Positions 45,473 to 54,163 of a stretch of 64,000 nucleotides of DNA are shown here, in pieces. Source of the DNA: Rossellomorea sp. BNER (GTDB lineage Bacteria; Bacillota; Bacilli; Bacillales; Bacillaceae_B); the NCBI GenBank assembly GCA_024213275.1, contig JANAVG010000003.1:351637-415636 (forward strand), read 5' to 3'. The position numbers were made by a program, and so were the translations under genes. Below the pieces are notes generated by a model, which searched no databases, was not told where the DNA came from, and worked only from the letters and a program-made list of their open reading frames with translations. Numbering within the stretch: position 1 is the stretch's first letter; each line of letters opens with the position of its first letter.

Positions 45473-47074
45473 ATGAGAAATACTACATTGACATTTAAAA
45501 TTGCATCTGAACCAGATGAATTGGAACAAATATATAAATTAAATTACCGAACATTTGTTGAAGAAATTCCCCAGCACAGGCAGAACGAGAATGGTAGTTT
45601 AGTTGATAAATTTGATAATGAGAATACATACATAGTCGCTAAAAATGAAGACGAAGTAGTGGGAATGGTGGCTGTCCGCGCCAATCGTCCGTTTTCCTTA
45701 GATTTAAAGGTAAACGACTTGGATCGTTATATGCCCCATTCAGCTAATCCGTGTGAAGTCCGTTTGCTTTCAGTAATAACCGAATATCGTAGTACAAGGG
45801 TGTTTTATCAGTTAATTGATTTTCTAGTAAGCTATTGTTTAGAAAAGGGCTATAATTTGGTCCTTATTTCAGGAACAGACCGCCAAATCAAGTTATATAA
45901 AAGAATGGGATTTGAACCCTTTGGTCCAATGGTAGGGTCTGAAGAGGCGATGTTTCAACCTATGTATTTAACAAAAGAGAAATTTGAAACCACAACAAAA
46001 GCTTTTAAAAAAATGATGATCCGAAAATCAAAGCCTACTAAAAATTTGAATTTCCTTCCTGGACCAGTTCCAGTCCATGAAAGTGTGGAGAATGCTTTTG
46101 GAAAAGAAGCGATTTCCCATCGCTCTAAAGATTTTATTGAAGAAATGAAGGAAGTTCGTTTGAAGCTATGCAGGCTAGTAAACGCAAACGATGCGCAAGT
46201 TGTCATTGGTACCGGTACGCTTGCTAACGATCTAATTGCAGCTCAATTAACAAAAATTCAAGGCAAAGGACTGATCCTTTCAAATGGAGAATTTGGCAGT
46301 CGCTTAATTGATCATGCGGCAAGGTTTGGTATGGATTTTTATACATTGGAGAAAAGCTGGAACGAAAAAATTTCATCAGAAGAAATTGATGACTTCCTTG
46401 AACAGCACCCTGATGTCACATGGCTTTGGACCGTACATTGTGAGACATCTACAGGCTATTTGTACGATTTAGCAAAGATTCAGCCGATTACCGAAAAGCA
46501 TAATGTGAAGCTATGTGTAGATGCATGCAGCTCAGTTGGAGTGGTTCCAGTTGATTTTCAAAATATCTACCTAGCCAGCACAGTAAGCGGGAAAGGTTTA
46601 AGCTCCTATCCGGGCTTGGCGATTGTTTTTCACCAAAAACCGATTTTACCTGATCAACGAATTCCTAGATATTTAGATCTTGGTCAATATGCGATGGCGA
46701 ATAGCATTCCTTATACACATTCATCTAATTTAATCGCCGCTTTGCATGAAGCAGTGAAGAATGTTGATTTAGATTATCGGACCTATTTAGCTGCAGTTGT
46801 TAGACGAAATCTAAAAAATGCTAGACTTAAAATCCTTGGTGATGATGATTATTCTCCTGGAATTATCACAATTCCTGTTCCTGATTTTATTTCTTCAAGA
46901 GAGGTCGGGGATCAGATGAAAGCCCAAGGCATTATCATTAGCTATGAAAGTGATTATTTACTTAAACGAAATTGGGTTCAGCTTGCCTTAATGGGAAATA
47001 TGTCAATGACCGAAATTGAGAAGACATTTACCATTATTCAGCAATTTATCAAACAAGTTGTAGAGCAGGTATAG
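45473..47074 (+). CDS. Fusion of GNAT acyltransferase domain and class V aminotransferase
   Basis: The 533-residue protein joins two enzymes. Residues 1-165 are a GNAT domain of the acyl-amino-acid/FeeM-like kind (YRTFVEEIPQHR, CEVRLLSVITEYRSTRVFYQ, GTDRQIKLYKRMGFEPFG). Residues 190-533 are a fold-type I, class V PLP aminotransferase of the alanine-glyoxylate/AEP-transaminase kind: NFLPGPVPVHESV, phosphate loop GTGTLAND (246-253), D350 in LCVDACSSVG and PLP lysine K374 in STVSGKGLSSYPG. It starts at GTG/ATG 45473 behind GAGGAGGG and is followed 4 nt later by an LtaS-type gene, so the product may supply or modify an amino-alcohol or amino-acid used on an envelope polymer. That is inference. 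Confidence 0.85.
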   Translation: MRNTTLTFKIASEPDELEQIYKLNYRTFVEEIPQHRQNENGSLVDKFDNENTYIVAKNEDEVVGMVAVRANRPFSLDLKVNDLDRYMPHSANPCEVRLLSVITEYRSTRVFYQLIDFLVSYCLEKGYNLVLISGTDRQIKLYKRMGFEPFGPMVGSEEAMFQPMYLTKEKFETTTKAFKKMMIRKSKPTKNLNFLPGPVPVHESVENAFGKEAISHRSKDFIEEMKEVRLKLCRLVNANDAQVVIGTGTLANDLIAAQLTKIQGKGLILSNGEFGSRLIDHAARFGMDFYTLEKSWNEKISSEEIDDFLEQHPDVTWLWTVHCETSTGYLYDLAKIQPITEKHNVKLCVDACSSVGVVPVDFQNIYLASTVSGKGLSSYPGLAIVFHQKPILPDQRIPRYLDLGQYAMANSIPYTHSSNLIAALHEAVKNVDLDYRTYLAAVVRRNLKNARLKILGDDDYSPGIITIPVPDFISSREVGDQMKAQGIIISYESDYLLKRNWVQLALMGNMSMTEIEKTFTIIQQFIKQVVEQV

Positions 47075-47078
47075 TCGT

Positions 47079-48926
47079 ATGTTAGGTAATTTGGAAAAAA
47101 CATCAGGAATGAAGCTTACTCTCATTGTCGCTGGTATCTTATGGATGAAGACCGTCATTGTTTCTTTTGTAGGATTTGATTTTACTATTCAATCCTTCCT
47201 TGATATCGTATTGATTGTTCTCAGTCCTATTGGCTCATTGTTGTTGGTCAGTGGCTTTAGTTTTTATTTTGGCAAACGGGTAAACAGACTCATTTTATTT
47301 GTCCTATTAGTAGTGGGTACTGGAATATTATATGGAGATTTACTTTATTATCGATTTTACATTGACTTTGTAACGGCCCCAATCCTGTTTCAATTTGATA
47401 ATGTTGGGGGATTAAGTGCCAGTACTGTTGAATTGATGAGTCCATGGGATATCTTATTATTTATTGATTTATTTATTATTGGATGGTTTCTGATCAAAAC
47501 GAAATCGAACAAATTTATAGTCGAAAAGAAGTCGAAAAAGAAGTTCATTGCAACAGGTACAATTTTAGTAGCTTTAACCGTTTGTTTAGGTCTAGTTAAG
47601 TCGATTCATCTTTTTTCTGAAACGTATGACCGCGAACAAATGGTGAAATCCTTGGGACCATTAAATTATCATCTCTATGATATCGCACTAGGGGCTACGG
47701 CACCACTTAAGCGAATATTTGTCACGGAATCCGATGCACTAGCTTCAACAGAGTATTTGCAAACAAAAGATTCAAAGCGAACTGATTTATTCGGAATAGC
47801 AAAAGGGAAAAATGTCGTACTTATCAGCTTGGAATCGACTCAGGACTTTGTGATCAATCAAAAGGTAAATGGAGAAGAAATCACGCCGTTTTTGAATGAT
47901 TTAGTGAAAGACAGCTTTTATTTCAGTCAGATCTATGATCAAACCGCCCAGGGAAAAACGTCTGATGCTGAATTTATGGTCGATACTGGTTTGTATCCAT
48001 TAGCAAGCGGCTCCGTTTTTGTCAGAAGGCCAGAAAATACGTTTTATAGTCTGCCGCATATATTAAAGGACACTAAAGATTACTATGCAGCAACCTTTCA
48101 TGGGAATGAGCGAACGTTCTGGAATCGGGATGTCATGTATGAATCATTAGGCTATGATAAATATTTTTCTAAAAGAGATTATAATGTAACAGAAGAAAAC
48201 TCCATTAACTATGGGTTGAAAGATATCCCTTTCTTCCAGCAATCAGTTGAATACTTGGAGGAAATACCAGAGCCATATTATGCAAAATTCCTAACCTTAA
48301 CGAATCATTTTCCATTTCTCCTAGAAGAAAAGGATACGTTTATTGAGGAAGCGAACACAGAAGATGAAGTCGTAAACCGTTATGTTACAACTGTCCGATA
48401 TTTGGACGAATCGATTGAGAAATTCTTTAAAACTTTGAAGGAAAAGGGGATGTACGAGGACACTGTATTTATCCTTCATGGTGATCACTATGGGATTTCT
48501 GAGAAATATGATGATGGTTTGAATGAGTTATTAGGTGATGAAGAAAACGTGGCCAATTATATGAAGCATCAGCAAGTACCGTTAATCATTCATGTGCCAG
48601 GTCAAGAGGGGGAAACGATTACAACCCAAGGTGGCGAAATTGATATTCGTCCGACACTTCTTCATCTATTAGGAATTAAATCAGAGAACAGCTATTCATT
48701 CGGACATAATCTGTTTACTCGTGATAACGATCATCCTGTCATTTTCCGTGACGGAAGCTTTGTCGCAAAGAATTATGTTTACAAAGATAATATGTGCTAT
48801 GACAAGAATGATGGCACAATCGTAGACCTGCAAAAATGTGAGCCCTATTTTGAAATCGTCCGTCATGAGTTGGAGTTGTCTGACAATATTATTTTCGGTG
48901 ATTTATTGCGTTTTGTTGTGGAATGA
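47079..48926 (+). CDS. LtaS family polyglycerol-phosphate transferase
   Basis: The 615-residue protein has five N-terminal membrane helices (residues about 10-185) and an extracellular sulfatase-fold domain. Catalytic residues match S. aureus LtaS (E255, T300, D475, H476): E252 (VLISLESTQ), nucleophile T294 (AQGKTSDAEF) and D468-H469 (ILHGDHYGIS). LtaS enzymes polymerise glycerol-phosphate from phosphatidylglycerol onto a lipid anchor or prime it. Coupled by 4 nt to the GNAT-aminotransferase gene, it may build a special rather than the housekeeping polymer. No terminator is obvious before the T-box promoter. Confidence 0.92.
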   Translation: MLGNLEKTSGMKLTLIVAGILWMKTVIVSFVGFDFTIQSFLDIVLIVLSPIGSLLLVSGFSFYFGKRVNRLILFVLLVVGTGILYGDLLYYRFYIDFVTAPILFQFDNVGGLSASTVELMSPWDILLFIDLFIIGWFLIKTKSNKFIVEKKSKKKFIATGTILVALTVCLGLVKSIHLFSETYDREQMVKSLGPLNYHLYDIALGATAPLKRIFVTESDALASTEYLQTKDSKRTDLFGIAKGKNVVLISLESTQDFVINQKVNGEEITPFLNDLVKDSFYFSQIYDQTAQGKTSDAEFMVDTGLYPLASGSVFVRRPENTFYSLPHILKDTKDYYAATFHGNERTFWNRDVMYESLGYDKYFSKRDYNVTEENSINYGLKDIPFFQQSVEYLEEIPEPYYAKFLTLTNHFPFLLEEKDTFIEEANTEDEVVNRYVTTVRYLDESIEKFFKTLKEKGMYEDTVFILHGDHYGISEKYDDGLNELLGDEENVANYMKHQQVPLIIHVPGQEGETITTQGGEIDIRPTLLHLLGIKSENSYSFGHNLFTRDNDHPVIFRDGSFVAKNYVYKDNMCYDKNDGTIVDLQKCEPYFEIVRHELELSDNIIFGDLLRFVVE

Positions 48927-48953
48927 TCGATTGATTAAATTTAGTTAACCTAT

Positions 48954-48982
48954 TTGACATGTTTGAATATTCTTTATATAAT
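48954..48982 (+). promoter_or_regulatory. Sigma-A promoter of the T-box/lysyl-tRNA synthetase unit
   Basis: TTGACA (48954-48959) and TATAAT (48977-48982) are both perfect, with a 17-nt spacer. Transcription should begin near 48989. Confidence 0.9.
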
Positions 48983-48988
48983 AGCTAA

Positions 48989-49300
48989 AATTTTAAAAAC
49001 AAATGCAATGAAAAGAAGAGTAGTTAAGAAGCTTTATTCACAGAGAGCTCCTATTTGCTGAAACGGAGTAATAATGTTCTTAATGAAAAAAGACTTGGAG
49101 CTTCGTATGTAATTAAGCAAATTGGCTTAAGGATGATACGACAGGATCTCCCGTTATAGAGATAGGGTATAAGCAATTTTGCCGTACCCGAAGAGATTAG
49201 CATGGTGACATGCTAATAAACTGAGGTGGTACCACGACGCTAATAATAAGCTCTCGTCCTCAAGATGAATAATCTTGGGGGTGAGGGCTTTTTTGTTGTT
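48989..49300 (+). promoter_or_regulatory. T-box riboswitch leader (lysine type)
   Basis: Stem I has base arms GAAGCT/AGCTTC, the AGAGAG motif (49042), the GCTG apical motif (49059) and an A-run at 49086-49091 plus G that can supply an AAA or AAG specifier. The T-box sequence is CTGAGGTGGTACCACG at 49221-49236 (UGG pairs with tRNA CCA). The terminator arms AAGCTCTCGTCCTCAAGAT (49249) and ATCTTGGGGGTGAGGGCTT are followed by TTTTTT. Uncharged lysyl-tRNA would favour read-through into the synthetase gene. Confidence 0.92.
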
Positions 49301-49330
49301 TCAAATATAATTATTTAGGAGTGATTGAAA

Positions 49331-50893
49331 GTGCATTGGGCTTATAAAATGGCGGAACAACTCATTAGGAACAACCCAAATAGAAACACATTTGTTTGTG
49401 CGTCCGGAATTAGTCCTTCGGGTTCTGTTCATATCGGAAATCTTAGAGAAATTGTTACAACGTATTTTGTAGTGAAAGCACTAAGATCTTTAGGTAAAAG
49501 CACGCGTTTTATTTTTTCTTGGGATGACTTTGACCGCTTTAGAAAGGTTCCCAAAAATGTAGACCCTTCTTTCGAGAAGTATATTGGCATGCCTTATTCC
49601 GAAATACCTTGTCCATATGGATGTCATAACAGCTATGCAGAACATTTTGAGAGAGAATTTGAAACGTCTCTCGAAGCCTTTGGAATGGATCCAGAGTTTA
49701 TCTATCAAAGTCACGAGTACAAATCTACAAGATACAATCATCAGATTCAACATGCCTTGAAAAATAGGAAAATCATTTATGATATTTTAATGGAATACAA
49801 AACAGCCATTGCAAGTGAGGAAGAAAGGGATTCATTTTACCCAATAAATGTATATTGTGAAGTGTGTAAAAAAGATAGTACGTGGATTACTTCCTTAGAA
49901 GAGGAAATAGGAACATTGACTTATACATGTGAGTGCGGTCATGAGGATACCTTACCTGTATTACAAGCAACGAATATCAAACTTACATGGAAAGTCGATT
50001 GGCCGATGCGATGGTTGGCTGAGGAAGTCGTATTTGAACCGGGAGGACGGGATCATTCTTCAGAGACTGGGAGCTATAACGTTTCAAGAGAGATATCAAT
50101 AAAGATTTTTAATAACCCGCCACCTGCCTATGAACCATATGAGTTTATTAATATAAAAGGAAGTCAAGCCAAAATGTCGAGCTCTTCTGGTCATAACCTT
50201 ACACCAGGGCAACTTATCAAAATCTATAAACCCGAAAATGTCCTATTTTTATTTGCTAAATATCAGCCTAGTGCTTCTTTCCATATGGGATTAGACGAAG
50301 ATGTTCTAAGAAACTATTCAGAATATGAAAGATTTAGAAAAAATATTCAATCAAAATCGTTAAATAACGATTTAAAAGTTTCTTTAGAATTATCAATGGT
50401 CGATGATGAAGAACCTAATACTCCGAACTTTAATCAAGTTGCTAGCCTATTACCATTAGTAAATTTTGATGTGGAATTGTTAAGAGATGCGCTTGCTCGA
50501 ATTGGTGAAAACTACTCCTTAGAGCAACTTGTTGACATTAGTAACCGTGCAGAATACTGGATTAAAAACTGGCATCCACCAAAAATGATCGAACTAAATA
50601 AAAGGCAAGATATCGAATTCTTTGAAACTCAAAGCACATTGGAAAAAGATTGGTTAATGGAGCTCTGTAATCTGTTGCGCAATGCTGAAGGGTTATCAGG
50701 GGATGAACTAATGAAAAAAGTATTTGCGATTGGCCATGATGAGGATAATAAAACAATGAGAAATAATCAAAAAAGGTTATTCAGTCTAGTTTATAAGCTT
50801 GTTCTTAACAGTAGCAATGGTCCAAGGCTACCTTTATTAGTTGAAGTAGTAGGTAGAAAACAATTATTGGGGTTATTGGATTTTAGAACATGA
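49331..50893 (+). CDS. lysK: Class I lysyl-tRNA synthetase (LysRS1)
   Basis: The 520-residue enzyme charges tRNA with lysine but belongs to the class I (Rossmann) synthetases typical of archaea. Signatures are the HIGH-like SPSGSVHIGNLREI and KMSKS-like QAKMSSSSGH, with a zinc-ribbon insert (YCEVCKKDSTW ... YTCECGHE). GTG 49331 (MHWAYKMAEQ) is preferred since AGGAG lies 9 nt upstream; TTG 49325 is too close. B. cereus carries a similar T-box-controlled LysRS1 besides the class II enzyme, with a role linked to stationary phase. Confidence 0.94.
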   Translation: MHWAYKMAEQLIRNNPNRNTFVCASGISPSGSVHIGNLREIVTTYFVVKALRSLGKSTRFIFSWDDFDRFRKVPKNVDPSFEKYIGMPYSEIPCPYGCHNSYAEHFEREFETSLEAFGMDPEFIYQSHEYKSTRYNHQIQHALKNRKIIYDILMEYKTAIASEEERDSFYPINVYCEVCKKDSTWITSLEEEIGTLTYTCECGHEDTLPVLQATNIKLTWKVDWPMRWLAEEVVFEPGGRDHSSETGSYNVSREISIKIFNNPPPAYEPYEFINIKGSQAKMSSSSGHNLTPGQLIKIYKPENVLFLFAKYQPSASFHMGLDEDVLRNYSEYERFRKNIQSKSLNNDLKVSLELSMVDDEEPNTPNFNQVASLLPLVNFDVELLRDALARIGENYSLEQLVDISNRAEYWIKNWHPPKMIELNKRQDIEFFETQSTLEKDWLMELCNLLRNAEGLSGDELMKKVFAIGHDEDNKTMRNNQKRLFSLVYKLVLNSSNGPRLPLLVEVVGRKQLLGLLDFRT

Positions 50894-51186
50894 AAAAAGA
50901 ATTTTTTATGGAACATTTCTATTGACCATGAATCAGGGATTAATTATAAAGAATATTGCTGTTTAATATGTAATATATTTTACCATTAGGTCAAATTATA
51001 CTCAGTTACGTAATTTTGGAGATGCATAAGAAAAGGAACAGTTGATGTTTTCTTTATTGATGCCACCATTGAACAAATCAACCGACTATTTTATATTGAG
51101 TGAAAGTTGGTGACCAGCTAAGAAAAAATGCTAGCAGAACTGTAACACTAGGTTTATCTTACTTTAAATAAAGGGAGGAACTTTTG

Positions 51187-51540
51187 ATGGGCATACTTTC
51201 TACAGTTCTTCAAACTTTGCTTATCTTATACTTTCTTTTTTCAGGCGTCAGCAAGGTCATAGGGGCTAAATATTGGGTCGATATCTTCAATCAAATTAAA
51301 CTACCTCAATGGTTTCGTGCCGTCACCGGAGTCATCCAATTTGTTGGAGCCGTCGCACTCATCATTGGCTATTGGGTTCCAGAGGCAGTCGCATGGGGTG
51401 GCATCTGGCTTGGAATCACGATGCTACTGGCGTGCCTTGCCCATGTCAGAGTCAAAGATTCGATTGGTAAAACGATGCCATCCATAGTGTTTCTTGCCAT
51501 CATCATCGTTCTAGTCATTATTAATGCAGAAAGTCTGTAA
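51187..51540 (+). CDS. DoxX family membrane protein
   Basis: The 117-residue protein has four membrane helices (LQTLLILYFLFSGVSKVIG; AVTGVIQFVGAVALIIGYWV; WGGIWLGITMLLACLAHVRV; SIVFLAIIIVLVIINAE), the DoxX pattern. DoxX proteins are often linked to redox or thiol stress; the function here is unknown. GGGAGG lies 8 nt before ATG 51187. The 290 bases before it hold no supported gene. Confidence 0.85.
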   Translation: MGILSTVLQTLLILYFLFSGVSKVIGAKYWVDIFNQIKLPQWFRAVTGVIQFVGAVALIIGYWVPEAVAWGGIWLGITMLLACLAHVRVKDSIGKTMPSIVFLAIIIVLVIINAESL

Positions 51541-51617
51541 AGTTCCCTTTTATAAGAAGGTATCGACTCAATGGATTTAGACGACTAGTTAAGTAGGCAG
51601 ACCTATACCGGAGTTAG

Positions 51618-51655
51618 AAACGGGCGGCTTAGACGATTCCGCCCGTTTAGATTGT
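51618..51655 (+). terminator. Rho-independent terminator of the DoxX gene
   Basis: AAACGGGCGG pairs perfectly with CCGCCCGTTT over 10 bp with an 11-nt loop, followed by a weak T tract. The rest of 51656-51940 has no gene. Confidence 0.75.
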
Positions 51656-51940
51656 GTTCATTTAGATGGTAGCTATTTTAACATAAGTTTGCCATCTACT
51701 GTAGGATTCAAAGTGATTTCTAGACAGATATGTAGTTGAATTAAATTTAAGAAGAGCTTATTTTCGAGAACTTGGTGTTTATTTTCAACTTCTTCCTTTC
51801 TATTGATTCTCAATATAAAATGATAAACTTCGCAAAAAAACTGTAGCAGCTAAACCCTTTTTAAATATAAAACTAGTAAAAAAATCCTTGTTCAACTATC
51901 CTTCCTTTGGTAAAATCATGAAAAACTAGGGGGGATTTAG

Positions 51941-52954
51941 ATGATTCACTACCCGAAATTAGAAAAAGGAACAACTATCGGTGTAACAGCACCTTCATCT
52001 GGAGTAGAGCCTGAATTACAGGAACTTATAAAACTGGCATGTAGTCGAATGGAGTCCAATGGGTTTCGGGTTAAATGTGGGGAAACGGTCTGGACACAAG
52101 ACAAAGCAAAATCGGCACCAGCTAAAAAACGGGCAGCTGAAATCAATGAAATGCTTCAGGATGAAAGCATAAATCTAATCATTCCACCTTGGGGCGGGGA
52201 ACTATTGATTGAGATCCTTGATGAGATTGACTTTGAAAAAATAAAGCCAAAGTGGGTATTAGGGTATTCAGATTTAAGTGTATTATTATTGGCGATTACA
52301 TTGAAAACCGGGATTGCAACGGCTCATGGAACCAACCTTATTGATCTAAGAGGTGAGTATTCTGATGACACAACGGCAATGTGGAAGTCTGTATTATCAA
52401 CAAAATCTGGAGATTCAATCCTTCAATATTCTTCAGAAAACTTTCAAAAAGAATGGCGGCATGGTAACCCGACACCATGTATCTTTCATTTAACAGAACA
52501 AACCGAATGGAAAACCGTTACAAGCAACAATGAAAAAATTCAAGGACGCTTATTAGGTGGATGTATTGACGTAATCAGACATTTAATCGGTACCCAATTT
52601 GGCGATGTAAATGCTTTTAGAAAACAATATATCCAAGATGACCCCGTTATTTGGTATTTAGAGAACTGTGAATTATCAACGACTGATTTACGCAGATCAT
52701 TAGTCCAAATGAAGCTAGCTGGATGGTTTGATCATTGTTCAGGAATAATGTTTGGGAGAAGTGCTGCAAATCAGCCTGTTGAAAACTACACGATTGAAGA
52801 TGTATATCATGAATTAGCTGATGAGCTTGAGGTTCCCATTATATATGACATTGATTGTGGCCATGTTCCACCACAACTGACCTTTATTAATGGGGCATGT
52901 GCTGAAGTGGAGGTGGAGGATGGTAAGGGGTCTGTTTTGCAAACCTTTAAGTGA
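51941..52954 (+). CDS. S66 family carboxypeptidase, MccF/LD-carboxypeptidase-like
   Basis: The 337-residue protein has the S66 catalytic triad: nucleophile Ser in the elbow LGYSDLSVLLL (about S112), Glu in ENCELSTTDLRR and His in DCGHVPPQ. The N-terminal motif GTTIGVTAPSSG is typical. This family either trims LD-tetrapeptides of peptidoglycan or, as MccF, cleaves microcin-C-type antibiotics. Sequence layout is closer to MccF-like proteins, but no biosynthetic cluster is near. A terminator follows at 52981. Confidence 0.87.
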   Translation: MIHYPKLEKGTTIGVTAPSSGVEPELQELIKLACSRMESNGFRVKCGETVWTQDKAKSAPAKKRAAEINEMLQDESINLIIPPWGGELLIEILDEIDFEKIKPKWVLGYSDLSVLLLAITLKTGIATAHGTNLIDLRGEYSDDTTAMWKSVLSTKSGDSILQYSSENFQKEWRHGNPTPCIFHLTEQTEWKTVTSNNEKIQGRLLGGCIDVIRHLIGTQFGDVNAFRKQYIQDDPVIWYLENCELSTTDLRRSLVQMKLAGWFDHCSGIMFGRSAANQPVENYTIEDVYHELADELEVPIIYDIDCGHVPPQLTFINGACAEVEVEDGKGSVLQTFK

Positions 52955-52980
52955 AATTAAATAGTGAACAGTAACCTTAG

Positions 52981-53022
52981 CCTTCTTAGGACCTGAATGA
53001 ATAGGTTCAAAGAAGGTTTTTT
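52981..53022 (+). terminator. Rho-independent terminator of the S66 gene
   Basis: CCTTCTT pairs with AAGAAGG, with an inner GGACCTGAAT/AGGTTC hairpin, followed by TTTTTT. Confidence 0.8.
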
Positions 53023-53053
53023 GGATAAATTTAAATATTCCAATAAATAATTG

Positions 53054-53066
53054 TTGCATTTTGCAA
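53054..53066. promoter_or_regulatory. MarR-type palindrome, site 1, with promoter
   Basis: TTGCATTTTGCAA is a perfect palindrome with TTGCA/TGCAA arms. Its right half TTGCAA serves as -35 (53061) with TAATAT at 53083, 16-nt spacer. The layout repeats that of site 3 in front of the marR operon. Nothing else is seen in 53090-53215 except AATATTTGATC/AATATTTCATG half repeats. Confidence 0.6.
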
Positions 53067-53215
53067 GTAAATAGTATATAAATAATATAAGAGTGAGATA
53101 GAAAAAGAAAAACCCTGTTGCTAAACTACATTCTGATGAGTGACCTAAAAAGTGGGAATATTTGATCCGAAATCGAATATTTCATGAATTTGGTCAACAA
53201 TTTTTTCGGTAATAG

Positions 53216-53228
53216 TTGTAAAATGCAA
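53216..53228. promoter_or_regulatory. MarR-type palindrome, site 2
   Basis: TTGTAAAATGCAA matches sites 1 and 3 at 11-12 of 13 positions. It lies 150 nt before the Cys-rich gene and 65 nt before the ArsR remnant. No clear -10 follows. Confidence 0.5.
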
Positions 53229-53280
53229 TTAAAATCTTTTGGGGAATTATTTGAATGTTCTAAGGAGGTGTTTGCCAACC

Positions 53281-53358
53281 TTGATTGAAAAAACGGATAC
53301 TATTTCTTTCCAGAAATTTTCAAAAGCTTTGAAGTTATTAAGGAAGTACGACATTTAA
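53281..53358 (+). pseudogene. Possible truncated ArsR N-terminus
   Basis: Behind AAGGAGGTG a TTG frame reads LIEKTDTISFQKFSKALKLL and stops after RKYDI. The segment FSKALKLL resembles the first helix of ArsR repressors (compare [10 protein letters not shown]), where DNA-binding helices would follow. A remnant is plausible, but the fragment is short and the call is weak. Confidence 0.3.
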
Positions 53359-53374
53359 AGAAAGGGACGATAAA

Positions 53375-53554
53375 ATGTTTAACGAATATGAACTTCAATC
53401 ACTTATCTTTGACAAGAAGATGGAAATAGAGCAATACAGCAAGGAACAGACTATTCTTCGTGAGCTTGGGAGATCCAAATGGTTTAAATTTTTTAAAAAT
53501 GAATCAAAAAATTCACATCATTGTCATGAGTTAGAATGCTGTACGGCTTGTTAA
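53375..53554 (+). CDS. Small Cys/His-tailed protein before arsI (59 residues)
   Basis: MFNEYELQSLIFDKKMEIEQ forms a charged helix; after RSKWFKFFKNES the protein ends NSHHCHELECCTAC, with four Cys and three His in the last 13 residues. AAAGGGACG precedes the ATG by 8 nt. It lies 31 nt before arsI and likely shares its transcript. The tail could bind As(III) or another soft metal and act as a chaperone or sensor; this is inference, and no family is recognised. Confidence 0.6.
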   Translation: MFNEYELQSLIFDKKMEIEQYSKEQTILRELGRSKWFKFFKNESKNSHHCHELECCTAC

Positions 53555-53585
53555 ATAAAATAATAAAAGATAGGGGAGTAATAAA

Positions 53586-54005
53586 ATGAAAATGCATGTA
53601 GGCATAAATGTTACTAATTTAGAGGAATCCATTGAATTTTATCAAAAGGTTTTTAACCTGGAACCGGTGAAAGTGAAAGAGGATTATGCAAAATTTTTAA
53701 TGGAAGACCCTGGTTTGAACTTTACTCTAAATGTAGTAAAAGAAGTGTCAGGAAATCAGGTTGGTCATTTTGGTTTTCAAGTTGATGGATTAAAAGAGGT
53801 ATTAGACCATAAAGAGCGTTTAGAGAAGTTAGGTTTCTTTGCCCGGGAAGAAATGGATGTCACTTGTTGTTATGCGACACAGGATAAGTTTTGGGTTACT
53901 GACCCTAATGGGAACGAATGGGAGTTCTTCTATACAAAAACAGATGCGGATAGCATGGGGGAAGAAAAATCAGCTTGCTGTGATACCGCTTCAAAGGTAA
54001 AGTAG
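53586..54005 (+). CDS. arsI: ArsI/CadI family organoarsenical C-As lyase-like VOC protein
   Basis: The 139-residue VOC enzyme has metal ligands H4 (MKMHVGINVT), H61 (VGHFGFQVDG) and E113 (NEWEFFYTKTD), and the vicinal Cys pair C94-C95 (DVTCCYATQDKF) that binds trivalent organoarsenicals in ArsI. A further C131-C132 pair lies in the tail (KSACCDTAS). ArsI cleaves the carbon-arsenic bond of methylarsenite and aromatic arsenicals with oxygen. Relatives are also called CadI, so a cadmium response is the alternative. TAGGGGAG precedes the ATG. Confidence 0.9.
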   Translation: MKMHVGINVTNLEESIEFYQKVFNLEPVKVKEDYAKFLMEDPGLNFTLNVVKEVSGNQVGHFGFQVDGLKEVLDHKERLEKLGFFAREEMDVTCCYATQDKFWVTDPNGNEWEFFYTKTDADSMGEEKSACCDTASKVK

Positions 54006-54081
54006 GAATCTAAAAAAGTAACCATGAAACTTTATATTAGTGTAAAATGGATAAGGAAAAACCGCTATTAACGTAATACGA

Positions 54082-54120
54082 GAGCCTGTTTTTTTGAAGA
54101 ATTGACGAAAAAACAGGCTC
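54082..54120. terminator. Two-way terminator after arsI
   Basis: GAGCCTGTTTTTT pairs perfectly with AAAAAACAGGCTC over 13 bp. It lies between arsI and the convergent oxidoreductase gene. Confidence 0.85.
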
Positions 54121-54163
54121 AAATATTTATGGAAAGCTTTAATGATTGTCCAAAACGTAGATT

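Noticed and set aside
51034..51102. Coding-like stretch (GTVDVFFIDATIEQINRLFY) before the DoxX gene
   Set aside because: Only 23 codons with no start or homology; could be chance or a trace of a lost gene.
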